Assembly: GCA_902790495.1 (NCBI GenBank)
Contig: CADASK010000017.1
Span: 1 to 32,882, forward strand
Length of the DNA: 32,882 nucleotides
Source of the DNA: an uncultured Eubacteriales bacterium
GTDB taxonomy: Bacteria > Bacillota > Clostridia > Christensenellales > Aristaeellaceae
Direction of reading: 5' to 3'
Shown here: piece after piece, positions 21,733 to 29,492 of the stretch
How the letters are laid out: each line of letters opens with the position of its first letter
Numbering within the stretch: the stretch's first letter is position 1
Made by a program: the position numbers and the translations under genes
Notes under the pieces: generated by a model
The model's database searches: none
The model's input: only the letters and a program-made list of their open reading frames with translations
Told to the model about the DNA's origin: nothing

Positions 21733-23697
21733 TTACACCTCGAACGCGATGACATCCGTCATATCCCAGTCACCGAAGACGTCGTTGAGAATGAAGCAGA
21801 ACATCATCTCCATCGGCTCGCCCTCGTCCCCCAGCTCCTCAAAGGTGACGGTCAGACCGTCCCGCCAGATGATCTCGTCGCCCTCGAACTCGTCCTCCTC
21901 CAGCTCCGCGTCCTCGTCCTCCTCCGTGCTGTAGTACATGGTGTAGACCGGCACGATGCGGTCGCCCGCCTGCAGGCGGGTCGTGTGGCGGATAGGCAGG
22001 CCGTTCTCGTCGTAGCCCGCGTTGGCCCCGATGATGCGGCCCTCGGCGCTGCCCGCGGGGAACTCGACCACCAGGTAGGTGTACTCGCCGTTGAGCTTCA
22101 CGGGGATCAGGCTCCGCCGGCCGTACTCGTTGTTGATCTGGTCGTACAGCGGCACCAGCTGGCCGTCCAGGATGGGCCAGGCCCCGTCGAAGAGGCTGTA
22201 GATCGCGCCGCTGTTCCAGTCGATCACGTTGTTCTGCATCAGGCCGAGGTCGACGAAGGCGAAGATCTCCTCGTCGCTGACGTCCATCATCAGCATGCCC
22301 TCGACGTAGTCCAGGTACTGCAGATCCTGCGGCGTCAGGGTGGCGCTGAAGGCGTAGTCGCCCTCTCCCGCCGAGATCGCGATGTCGGACGCCTCCTCCT
22401 CCACATAGACCTGATCGTCCTCGTCCCAGCTCCACGCGCCGGTCTGGAAGATGCCCGCGATGTTCGCCAGGAAGCCCGAGCCGGTGATGTTCTGGGGCGT
22501 GGTCTGGCCGAAGCTGTAGCTGCCGCCGGTCAGCTGGCCGGCGTAGGCCTTCACAAAGCCCGTCCAGTTGGGGATGTACAGCGAGAGATCCAGGCCCGCG
22601 GCGTAGCTCTCGAACTCGTTCTTCGTGTCCTGGGGGATCAGCACCGAGAGGCCGCAGCAGGGGTTCAGGTTGTCCGTCTGCCGGCTGAAGAGCACGGCGC
22701 TGTTCAGCGCGGTCCGCGCCTCCGCCGCCCCGCCGGGATCCAGGTGCGCGTAGGCGTCCAGCATCGCGCCCAGGTCCACCATGTCCCAGCTGCCGTCCAC
22801 AAAGGAGCCGAAGGTGTACAGGCGGCTGCGCCCGCGCCGCAGCTCGGCGGCCCTGCCGTCCGCCAGCTCCGTGTGCAGGGATGCGCCGAGGCCCTCCATG
22901 GCCGCCTGCAGGGGCTGCATCTGCCGCAGGTCGACGGCGCTGAGGGTCAGGTAGTCGTCCGGGTAGTCCTCCAGGCCCGCCTTCATGTAGCTGTCCGCGA
23001 TGAGGGTGCACAGCTCCGATGTGGGCAGGGCCGGGTTGCGGTCGAGGGCCTCCAGCCAGGGCGTGTAATGCCAGCCCGCGCCGGGCTCCAGCTCCTCGCT
23101 GGCCACAAAGTAGTCGATGTCGTACTGCGAGAGCATCACGGCCATCTCGTAGGTCGCCATCATGCAGGCGTCGCAGCCGAACAGGTCGATGTGGAAGCCG
23201 TCCAGCTCCCGCTCCAGCGTCCGCAGCGCCCCGTCGATCTCCAGCAGGGACAGGCCGTCCTGATCCGCCGTGGTGTCGTCAAAGCAGATGCCTGCCTCCG
23301 AGCCCGCGCCGTGATCCCAGAGGATGACAGCCGTCCGCTCCGCCGGATACTCCGTGAGGCCGTAGGCGAGGAACTCCTCCAGGCTTTCCTGACTGCCCAT
23401 GGAGGCCCAGCCCCAGTCCGTGACGGACTCAAAATACCCGTCGCGGATGGTGACCAGGTTCCGGGTGCCGCCCTCGATCTCGTCGAACACCCATTCCGAC
23501 GAGCCGCCCGCCAGCACCACAAGGTTGACGTTCTCGCCGGTCTCGGCCAGGCCCATCTCGTAGATGTCCTCGCAGGCGTCCTCCGGCATGTCGGAGCCGC
23601 ACAGATACATCAGCAGGGTGAAGTCGCCCTCGGCGCCCGCGCCGGCGCAGGCCAGCAGCAATCCGGCCAGGAAAAGCAGCGTGATGATCTTCTTCAT
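21733..23697 (-). CDS. Clostripain-family (C11) cysteine peptidase, secreted
   Basis: 654 residues. An N-terminal signal (MKKIITLLFLAGLLLACAGAGAEG) may be cut by signal peptidase I at AGA|EG, or processed as a lipoprotein at Cys17 (LLAC). The C11 fold is visible: FTLLMYLCGSDMPED near residue 26, catalytic His129 in ILWDHGAG, and catalytic Cys178 in FGCDACMMATYEMA. The C-terminal half (about 380-654) is unassigned and very acidic near residue 600 (STEEDEDAELEEDEFEGDE). It cleaves proteins outside the cell, probably after basic residues as in the family. The start overlaps the stop of the regulator gene by 4 bases (ATGA), so the two are translated together. Confidence 0.92.
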   Translation of the reverse strand: MKKIITLLFLAGLLLACAGAGAEGDFTLLMYLCGSDMPEDACEDIYEMGLAETGENVNLVVLAGGSSEWVFDEIEGGTRNLVTIRDGYFESVTDWGWASMGSQESLEEFLAYGLTEYPAERTAVILWDHGAGSEAGICFDDTTADQDGLSLLEIDGALRTLERELDGFHIDLFGCDACMMATYEMAVMLSQYDIDYFVASEELEPGAGWHYTPWLEALDRNPALPTSELCTLIADSYMKAGLEDYPDDYLTLSAVDLRQMQPLQAAMEGLGASLHTELADGRAAELRRGRSRLYTFGSFVDGSWDMVDLGAMLDAYAHLDPGGAAEARTALNSAVLFSRQTDNLNPCCGLSVLIPQDTKNEFESYAAGLDLSLYIPNWTGFVKAYAGQLTGGSYSFGQTTPQNITGSGFLANIAGIFQTGAWSWDEDDQVYVEEEASDIAISAGEGDYAFSATLTPQDLQYLDYVEGMLMMDVSDEEIFAFVDLGLMQNNVIDWNSGAIYSLFDGAWPILDGQLVPLYDQINNEYGRRSLIPVKLNGEYTYLVVEFPAGSAEGRIIGANAGYDENGLPIRHTTRLQAGDRIVPVYTMYYSTEEDEDAELEEDEFEGDEIIWRDGLTVTFEELGDEGEPMEMMFCFILNDVFGDWDMTDVIAFEV

Positions 23698-26069
23698 TTG
23701 ATATCCCCCAGTTCCGCGGCGCGGCTGAGCGCCTCCGCCCTTGTGCCCACGTGGAGCTTTTGATAGATGAGTCCGCAGAAGTACTTGACCGTTCGCTCCG
23801 AGATGCCGAGGATCGAGGCGATCTTGGCGTTCCGGTAGCCCGCGATCATCAGCGAGTACACCTGGTATTCCCGGTCGGTGAAGACCGGCTTGGCGGCCGT
23901 CTGCTTCATGTAGTTGGGGTAGAGGGCGGCCTGGCGGCGGGTCAGGGCCAGCACGCCCTGCTCCCAGGGGTCCCCGGAGAGGGGCAGCTCGTTGAGCAGG
24001 TCGATGATGGCGATGCCCTCGGCGGCGATCACGCGGCACAGGCCGTAGCGTTTGGCCAGGCTCAGGGCCTCGCGCAGCCGGCCGCGCCACGCGTCGCTGC
24101 CGTCCCGGTAGAGGGAGATGGCCTCCAGCAGGCCCAGCTGGATGCGGATGTAGGGCCTGTCGTAGCGCTCGGCGTATTGCCTCAGCAGCGTCACGAGGAA
24201 GGGCACCCGGTCGTGCCGGGCGAGGATGATGTACAGCCGCAGCTTCAGCATGTAGCGGTAGCGGTCGAGGATCACGAAGTCGCTGGTCTCGTCCGGGGCC
24301 TGGGTCTCCAGCCAGCTGCGGGCGTCGGCGATGTCCCCGCGCAGCAGCATCAGCTGCAGCCGGTAGACATTCAGGTTCTCCCGCAGCCTGCGGGGCTGGC
24401 GGTCGGACAGGGAGGCGATGGCGTGATCGATCATGGAGAGGGCGGCGTCCAGGTGGCCCTGGGCGGCCTCGATACGGCTCTGGACACCGATGGCGGCGTA
24501 GGTGATTTCCGGGTTGTCCGCCGCGCGCTGCAGGCCGTCCCGCACCTTCATCAGGGCGGCGGTGTAGTCGCCGTCCAGGCGAGATTCCAGCTCGCACTCG
24601 GCGATGGCCACGTCCGACACGCCGCTGCCGCTGCGGCCCAGCGCCAGCTCGATGGGCTGCCGGAAAAGGCGGTAGATGCTCCATCCGTGGGGCACCCAGC
24701 GGCAGAAATCCAGGCCGCCGTTGAGCAGGCTGACGCTGTTGCCCGACACGCTGAAGCCGTTGCGCCAGGCGGCGGAGCGGAGCAGGCCGGGGGCCCTGGC
24801 GACGGCCAGGAGGCGCTTGAGGGTGTTCCGGGAGCCGCGGTGGGCGAGGGACAGATCCAGGTAGGCCCTGGCCTCCAGGGCGGTCTGGCGGCGGGCGTCC
24901 CGGGCGGGCGTCCGGCGGATGAAGGCCTCCAGGGCCTCGTACCACCTTTCGCTCTCCTCCGCGTGGCCCTGCAGGCACTCGATGATGCACTTGCCCTTGA
25001 TCAGCTCGGGGTAGGTGAGGATGGTCTCCTCCCGCAGCAGGGCGTAGCCGTCCCGCAGGTCGACGTAATCGCCGTCCGCCAGCCGGTTGAAGGTGTCCCG
25101 GATCAGCAGCTCCCGGATCTTCTCCACGTCCCCGAGCTGCCTGTAATAGGAGATGGCCTGGGGGATCCGGTTCTGCAGCTCCTCGTAGAGGGCCGCGCGC
25201 TTGTACTGGCCGTTGATGTAATCCTGGGTGTAGAGGCTGCGCAGTTGGGCGAACAGCGCCTGCCGGACGATGGGGATGAAGGTGTAGACGTCCTCGCCGC
25301 TGCGCAGCAGCAGGTGGGATTTCCGGGCGATCTCCTCCATCAGGCGGGGCGCGTCGTTCCGCCCGGTGACCAGGCGGGCCATATCCTCGGAGAAGCGCTC
25401 GAAGGGCGAGAGGCTGTAGAGCAGCTGCCGCTCCTGCTCCGGGAAGGCCAGCACCACGTCCGTGATCAGGATGCGCTTGATGTCTGCGCGGGTGTCGTCG
25501 ATCCGGGCACGGAAGGGCTCACGGCCCCGCCGGAGGATCTGCTGGGCCAGCATGTGCAGGCTGAAAGCCCAGCCCCACAGCTGCTCCCGGATCAGGCGCA
25601 CTTCCGGCGGCAGCAGCTCGATGCCGTACTCGAGGAAGAGCTGAACGATCTCCTCCGGGTCAAACATGATGAAGTCCCGGTCCAGCGTCGCGATGACGCC
25701 CGAGGCGCACAGGCTGTGCAGCTCCGCCGGCATCTGCCCGCGCCCGGCCAGGATGGCGCACTGCCCTTCGCCCAGGCCGGCCAGCAGGGCCGTCAGCTCC
25801 GCGGTGTTCATGTCCGGCGCCGGGTCGAGGCCGTCGATGACGAGCAGGGCCTCCCGCTCCCGCACGGCCTGGCTGTGGAAGGCGGCCCAGTCGCCGCTGT
25901 CGGAGCGGTAGCGCAGCACGGGCCCGTCCCAGGCCTCGCAGAGCTGATCCAAAAAGATCGTTTTTCCGCTGTAGAAAAAGGCGGAGAGGTACACGATCCT
26001 TCTCTCCTTCAGCAGCGCCGCGGCTTCCCGCAGCTTCTCCGTTCGGCGAATGACGGGCGGCTGTGCCAT
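23694..26069 (-). CDS. LuxR-family STAND/MalT-like transcriptional regulator
   Basis: 791 residues. The N-terminal ATPase region has a Walker A-like AFFYSGKT (30-37), with Ala in place of the first Gly, and Walker B ALLVIDGLD (74-82). The middle (about 250-700) is helical and repeat-like, as in MalT and other large ATP-binding LuxR regulators that sense ligands or proteins. The C-terminal LuxR helix-turn-helix is at about 730-791 (FTDREYQVYSLMIAGYRNAK; ASILGISERTVKYFCGLIYQ). ATG 26069 follows AAGGAG. A dyad sits at its own promoter, which suggests autoregulation. Coupling to a secreted protease suggests it controls proteolysis outside the cell; this is an inference. Confidence 0.9.
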   Translation of the reverse strand: MAQPPVIRRTEKLREAAALLKERRIVYLSAFFYSGKTIFLDQLCEAWDGPVLRYRSDSGDWAAFHSQAVREREALLVIDGLDPAPDMNTAELTALLAGLGEGQCAILAGRGQMPAELHSLCASGVIATLDRDFIMFDPEEIVQLFLEYGIELLPPEVRLIREQLWGWAFSLHMLAQQILRRGREPFRARIDDTRADIKRILITDVVLAFPEQERQLLYSLSPFERFSEDMARLVTGRNDAPRLMEEIARKSHLLLRSGEDVYTFIPIVRQALFAQLRSLYTQDYINGQYKRAALYEELQNRIPQAISYYRQLGDVEKIRELLIRDTFNRLADGDYVDLRDGYALLREETILTYPELIKGKCIIECLQGHAEESERWYEALEAFIRRTPARDARRQTALEARAYLDLSLAHRGSRNTLKRLLAVARAPGLLRSAAWRNGFSVSGNSVSLLNGGLDFCRWVPHGWSIYRLFRQPIELALGRSGSGVSDVAIAECELESRLDGDYTAALMKVRDGLQRAADNPEITYAAIGVQSRIEAAQGHLDAALSMIDHAIASLSDRQPRRLRENLNVYRLQLMLLRGDIADARSWLETQAPDETSDFVILDRYRYMLKLRLYIILARHDRVPFLVTLLRQYAERYDRPYIRIQLGLLEAISLYRDGSDAWRGRLREALSLAKRYGLCRVIAAEGIAIIDLLNELPLSGDPWEQGVLALTRRQAALYPNYMKQTAAKPVFTDREYQVYSLMIAGYRNAKIASILGISERTVKYFCGLIYQKLHVGTRAEALSRAAELGDIK

Positions 26070-26107
26070 AGCGTGATCTCCTTAGGGTTGTCCCATTCTC
26101 TCACCTG

Positions 26108-26151
26108 ATTATAGCACACCCTCTGCGGCCTGTCACTGTACAAAAGTACAG
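26108..26151 (-). promoter_or_regulatory. Promoter with dyad of the regulator-protease operon
   Basis: TATAAT (26108-26113) and GTGACA (26131-26136) with 17-base spacing on the minus strand. The perfect dyad CTGTAC-TTTT-GTACAG (26136-26151) abuts and overlaps the -35 box by one base. The centre lies near -43, typical for a class II activator site. Confidence 0.75.
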
Positions 26152-26193
26152 GAAAGGAGGCGGGGTGGGCGTTTTTGTCCCTCCGCAGAGACA

Positions 26194-26226
26194 CAAAAAA
26201 ACCTTGAAAGCGTTGGCTTTCAAGGT
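26194..26226 (-). terminator. Intrinsic terminator of the tRNA gene
   Basis: A perfect 11-bp stem (ACCTTGAAAGC / GCTTTCAAGGT), 4-base loop, and T7 on the minus strand, right after the tRNA. Confidence 0.93.
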
Positions 26227-26229
26227 CCG

Positions 26230-26302
26230 TGGAGCATAGCGGATTCGAACCGCTGACCCCCACACTGCCAGTGTGGTGCGCTACCAGCTGCGCTAATGCC
26301 CC
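26230..26302 (-). tRNA. tRNA-Ala, anticodon GGC
   Basis: 73 bases without an encoded CCA. On the minus strand: acceptor GGGGCAT / ATGCTCC with one G-U pair, D arm GCGC-AGCTGGTA-GCGC, anticodon arm CCACA-CTGGCAG-TGTGG giving anticodon GGC, T arm AGCGG-TTCGAAT-CCGCT, discriminator A. It reads alanine codons GCC and GCU. Own promoter and terminator on either side. Confidence 0.96.
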
Positions 26303-26314
26303 TCAACAGGCAGT

Positions 26315-26343
26315 ATCATAGCACAGAACCAGCGCTTTGTAAA
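26315..26343 (-). promoter_or_regulatory. Promoter of the tRNA-Ala gene
   Basis: TTTACA (26338-26343) and TATGAT (26315-26320) with 17-base spacing on the minus strand, 13 bases before the tRNA 5' end. The upstream GNAT gene has no clear terminator of its own. Confidence 0.8.
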
Positions 26344-26387
26344 GGGGTCAGAGAAAATATTTTTTCGTACTTTTTCTGCGGATAGAA

Positions 26388-26921
26388 TCAGGTGGCGGCG
26401 GAACCGCTGATTTTCTCATACGCCAGGCGCGGGTCGTCGTCCTCCGCGATGGAGATGATTCCGCAGCGGGTGAAGCCGAGCTTGCCCAGGAGGTTCTGCA
26501 TCACGGTGTTGTCCGGATGGGTGTCGATGCGCAGGTGGCCGCACTGTTCAAAGGCCCAGTCGATGCACCGGGCGCCGATGCCCCTGGCGCTGCCGTCGGC
26601 GGCGATGCGGTGCACCACGCCGTAGGGGGTGTCGCTGAGCCATCGGCCGTCGCGGATGACGCGGTAGGTGGGCTCGATGTCCGGGCCCACGTCGAAGTAG
26701 AACACGCCCGCCACGTGGTCGGTCACGCAGACGTAGCTCTTCCGCCGCTCGATGTCCTGGCGGATCAGCTCCTCCGGCGGCCAGCCCCGGGCGGCCCACT
26801 GGCGGGGATTGCCGTGGGAGGCCATGAAGTCGCGGGCACGGGCGTAGATCGCCAGCAGCTGGGGGAGGTCGTCGGGCGTGGCCAGGCGGATCTGCATGGG
26901 ATGAGAGGCTGTTTCAGACAT
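26388..26921 (-). CDS. GNAT family N-acetyltransferase
   Basis: 177 residues. Transfers an acetyl group from acetyl-CoA to an amine. The N-terminal MQIRLATPDDLPQLLAIYARAR is the usual GNAT beginning, and the acetyl-CoA loop is GSARGIGARCIDWAFEQ (about 110-126), followed by LRIDTHPDNTVMQNLLGKLG and FTRCGII, the family C-terminal pattern. Substrate not predictable. ATG 26921 follows AAGGAGATTTCCC. It is divergent from the sugar acetyltransferase gene. Confidence 0.92.
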   Translation of the reverse strand: MSETASHPMQIRLATPDDLPQLLAIYARARDFMASHGNPRQWAARGWPPEELIRQDIERRKSYVCVTDHVAGVFYFDVGPDIEPTYRVIRDGRWLSDTPYGVVHRIAADGSARGIGARCIDWAFEQCGHLRIDTHPDNTVMQNLLGKLGFTRCGIISIAEDDDPRLAYEKISGSAAT

Positions 26922-26968
26922 GGGAAATCTCCTTGCTTCAAGAACAAAGCTTCAAATGAAATTCATGA

Positions 26969-26997
26969 TTGAAGAAACCCGGTCCTCCCGGTATAAT
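26969..26997 (+). promoter_or_regulatory. Promoter of the sugar O-acetyltransferase gene
   Basis: TTGAAG (26969-26974) and TATAAT (26992-26997) with 17-base spacing, about 60 bases before ATG 27057. CCGG-TCCT-CCCGG lies in the spacer. Confidence 0.82.
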
Positions 26998-27056
26998 GGA
27001 ACGCGGAGGCCCAGGAGCGGGCTATCATCCTGAGGACCAGAGGAGGACACAGGCAA

Positions 27057-27698
27057 ATGACAGAGCAGGAGAGAATGAAGGCCGGCTATATGTGGCTGGA
27101 CGACGCGGAGAACATGGCGATGCAGGCCCGGGCGCGGGAGGTGCTGGCGCGGTTCAACGCCCTTCCGGCGGAGGCCAACCGCGAGCGCATGGAGATGAAC
27201 CCCGAGATGTTCGGGGCCTGCGGCAAGAACGTGTGGATCGTTCCGCCGCTGAAGTTCACCATCGGCAAGCATATCTCCATCGGCGAGGGCTGCTATTTCA
27301 ACCAGGGCGCGACCTTCATCGACGACTGGAAGATCGAGATCGGCGACCACTGCCTCTTCGGGCCGAACGTCACCCTGTGCACCACCGGCCATCCGATCTC
27401 CCCGAAGCACCGCGGCGACGGCATGTATTCCTTCCCGATCCGCCTGGGCAGCAACGTGTGGCTCGGCGCGAACGTGGTGATCCTGCCCGGCGTGACCATC
27501 GGCGACAACAGCGTGATCGGCGCGGGCAGCATCGTGACAAAGGATATCCCCGCCAACGTGGTGGCCTTCGGTGCGCCCTGCCATGTGTACCGCGAGATCA
27601 CCGAGCGGGACGACGAGTATTATTTCCGCGATTACCGCTTCGACGCCCAGCCCGAGCGCACAGGCGACGGCCCGGTGTTGGACTTTATGGATGAATAA
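27057..27698 (+). CDS. Sugar O-acetyltransferase, maltose acetyltransferase/NodL type
   Basis: 213 residues of the left-handed beta-helix acetyltransferase family (Maa/NodL/LacA), which acetylates the 6-hydroxyl of sugars using acetyl-CoA. The N-terminal Mac domain (about 1-55) is followed by hexapeptide repeats. Visible motifs are FNQGATFIDDWKIEIGDHCLFGP and the catalytic-site His in TTGHPI (near 119), then GSNVWLGANVVILPGVTIGD and NSVIGAGSIVTKDIPANVVA, ending AFGAPCHVYREI. A good ribosome site (GAGGAGG) precedes the start. It converges on the DAHP synthase gene with no gap. Confidence 0.94.
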   Translation: MTEQERMKAGYMWLDDAENMAMQARAREVLARFNALPAEANRERMEMNPEMFGACGKNVWIVPPLKFTIGKHISIGEGCYFNQGATFIDDWKIEIGDHCLFGPNVTLCTTGHPISPKHRGDGMYSFPIRLGSNVWLGANVVILPGVTIGDNSVIGAGSIVTKDIPANVVAFGAPCHVYREITERDDEYYFRDYRFDAQPERTGDGPVLDFMDE

Positions 27699-28715
27699 TT
27701 ACACACTTCTCCCGATGACGCCCGCGATGGCGCGCAGATCCTTCATCACCTCGGAGAAAACCTCTGGCTTGATGGACTGCTGGCCGTCGCACAGGGCGTG
27801 GGCGGGATCGTTGTGTACCTCCACCATGATGCCGTCCGCGCCGATGGCGATGGCCGCCCGGGCCATGGGCTCCACCATCCACGCCTTGCCGGTGCCGTGG
27901 CTTGGGTCCACCAGCACGGGCAGGTGGCTCAGCCGCTTCACCGCGGGGATGGCCCCCAGATCCACCGTGTTGCGCGTGTAGGTCTCGAAGGTGCGGATGC
28001 CCCGCTCGCAGAGGATCACGTTGGGGTTGCCCTCCGAGAGGATGTACTCGGCGCTCATCAGCCACTCCTCGATGGTGGCGGAGAGGCCGCGCTTGAGCAG
28101 GATGGGCTTGTCGATGCGGCCCAGCTGGCGCAGCAGGTCGAAGTTCTGCATGTTGCGCGCGCCGACCTGGATCACGTCCACCTTGTCCATGAACACGTCG
28201 ATGTCCATGGGGCTCATCAGCTCGCTGACCACCGGCAGCCCGGTCTCCCGGCGCGCGGCCTGCAGCAGCTCCAGGCCCTCGTACTTGAGACCCTGGAAGG
28301 AGTAGGGCGAGGTGCGGGGCTTGAACGCGCCGCCGCGCAGCAGGGTCGCGCCGGCCGCCTTGACCGCCTTGGCGATGCCCACGATCTGCTCCTCGCTCTC
28401 CACGGAGCAGGGGCCGGCGATGACGGTCAGGGCCTCGCCGCCGATGACGCTGCCGCCCACGCGGACGGTGGTGTTGACCGGGTGGAACATGCGGTTGGCT
28501 TTCTTGAAGGGCTCGGCCACGTGCATGATGCGCTCCACGCAGTGCTGGCTCTCGATCTGGTTTTCATCCACGCGGGTGGTGTCGCCCACCAGGCCCAGGA
28601 TGGTCAGGTCGGTGCCGATGATGGGCGTCACGGTGATGTCGCCCATGGCGGTGATCCGCGCGGTCAGGCTGTCGATCTCGCGCTGGGCGGTGCCCTGCTT
28701 CAATACGATAATCAT
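27699..28715 (-). CDS. aroF: 3-deoxy-7-phosphoheptulonate (DAHP) synthase, AroF/KDO8P-synthase-like type
   Basis: 338 residues. Condenses phosphoenolpyruvate and erythrose-4-phosphate, the first step of aromatic amino-acid synthesis. This is the type I-beta enzyme with an N-terminal ferredoxin-like regulatory domain (about 1-70, MIIVLKQGTAQREIDSL) and a catalytic barrel. Barrel motifs seen: VIAGPCSVESEEQ, LLRGGAFKPRTSPYSFQG, VIQVGARNMQNFDLL, PILLKRG, LCERGIRTFE, LPVLVDPSHGTG and GADGIMVEVHNDP. GGAGGGATGCACTT precedes ATG 28715. No T-box or other leader switch is visible. Its stop codon is adjacent to that of the convergent acetyltransferase gene. Confidence 0.96.
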   Translation of the reverse strand: MIIVLKQGTAQREIDSLTARITAMGDITVTPIIGTDLTILGLVGDTTRVDENQIESQHCVERIMHVAEPFKKANRMFHPVNTTVRVGGSVIGGEALTVIAGPCSVESEEQIVGIAKAVKAAGATLLRGGAFKPRTSPYSFQGLKYEGLELLQAARRETGLPVVSELMSPMDIDVFMDKVDVIQVGARNMQNFDLLRQLGRIDKPILLKRGLSATIEEWLMSAEYILSEGNPNVILCERGIRTFETYTRNTVDLGAIPAVKRLSHLPVLVDPSHGTGKAWMVEPMARAAIAIGADGIMVEVHNDPAHALCDGQQSIKPEVFSEVMKDLRAIAGVIGRSV

Positions 28716-28737
28716 AAGTGCATCCCTCCGAGGAAAA

Positions 28738-28767
28738 TAGATACCTTCTGAGGGGGAGACCTGTCAA
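28738..28767 (-). promoter_or_regulatory. Probable promoter of the DAHP synthase gene
   Basis: TTGACA (28762-28767) with TATCTA (28738-28743) at 18-base spacing on the minus strand, only about 20 bases before the start codon. The -35 is perfect, the -10 is weak. Confidence 0.6.
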
Positions 28768-28811
28768 GAGGAGAACACAGAAAGAACAAACCCTGTCAGG
28801 GGTGGCAAAAA

Positions 28812-28853
28812 ATGAGAAAGCCCGCGGGAGACGCTGATGGTCTCCTGCGGGCT
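28812..28853 (-). terminator. Intrinsic terminator of the secreted-protein operon
   Basis: AGCCCGCAGGAGAC pairs with GTCTCCCGCGGGCT around a 7-base loop; the minus-strand tail is TTCTCATTTTTTG. Starts about 20 bases after the stop at 28873. Confidence 0.87.
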
Positions 28854-28872
28854 GCTTTGTACTGATATGAGA

Positions 28873-29451
28873 TTACATCTTGTTGAAATCCATCTCGCTG
28901 AAGAAGTCCAGCATCATGGCGACCTGCTCCTCGGACAGGGTGGTCACCTCGGAGTCGGGCTCGAAGGTCACGACGCAGTCGATCTCATAGGACTCGTAGA
29001 TGCTGTAGAAGTCCACCACGCTCACGTCGTTGATCTTGCCGCGCACGATCATCAGCTTGGTGCCGTAGGCGGACTCGGTGTACTCGAAGGTGACGTCGTC
29101 CATCTGATCCATGAAGGTGGCCTGGATCTCGGCGAGCTCCTCCTCGGTCAGGTCGTTCATCTTCAGGGCCTTGCCGTCCACGGTGTACATGTCGCTGAAG
29201 GCGACGTTGGTGATGATGGTGGGCTTGTTCTTGTCCTGGGAGGACACGACGGCGGTGATCATCGTGTTGGTGGAGTCGATGATGTTCACAGTGTAGCCCT
29301 CGGGGATCTTGCACTTGATCTCAAAGGCGCCGTTGACATTCAGGGTGCCCAGGTATTCCTTCTGCGCCGCGGCGGGCTCAGCGGTCTCGGCGAAGGCGGT
29401 GCCGCACAGCAGCAGGGCGGCGCACAGCATCAGAGCAAAAAGCTTTTTCAT
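28873..29451 (-). CDS. Secreted protein of unknown function
   Basis: 192 residues. A signal peptide ends at about residue 21 (TAFAET). The mature protein is acidic and mixed alpha/beta: strands such as FEIKCKIPEGYTVNII, then an acidic helix (LTEEELAEIQATFMDQMDD). It has two cysteines (near residues 47 and 160). No known catalytic motif. Third gene of a three-gene unit with the SH3-domain protein; 41 bases separate the two. Strong ribosome site AAGGAGG. Confidence 0.8.
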   Translation of the reverse strand: MKKLFALMLCAALLLCGTAFAETAEPAAAQKEYLGTLNVNGAFEIKCKIPEGYTVNIIDSTNTMITAVVSSQDKNKPTIITNVAFSDMYTVDGKALKMNDLTEEELAEIQATFMDQMDDVTFEYTESAYGTKLMIVRGKINDVSVVDFYSIYESYEIDCVVTFEPDSEVTTLSEEQVAMMLDFFSEMDFNKM

Positions 29452-29492
29452 TGGATTCTTTCCTCCTTATGTCTGCGGGTATCGGGCGTCCC

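Noticed and set aside
23751-26108. A 785-codon open frame on + opposite the LuxR/STAND regulator, and similar long ones at 19510-21114, 21622-23763 and 15110-17392 (-).
   Set aside because: They are antisense shadows caused by high GC. They lack ribosome sites and family motifs and have His/Gly/Val or Arg-rich composition, while the opposite strand encodes recognisable proteins.
28716-28872. A T-box or other riboswitch before the DAHP synthase gene.
   Set aside because: The promoter is about 20 bases before the start codon, and the only strong hairpin is the terminator of the gene on its other side.
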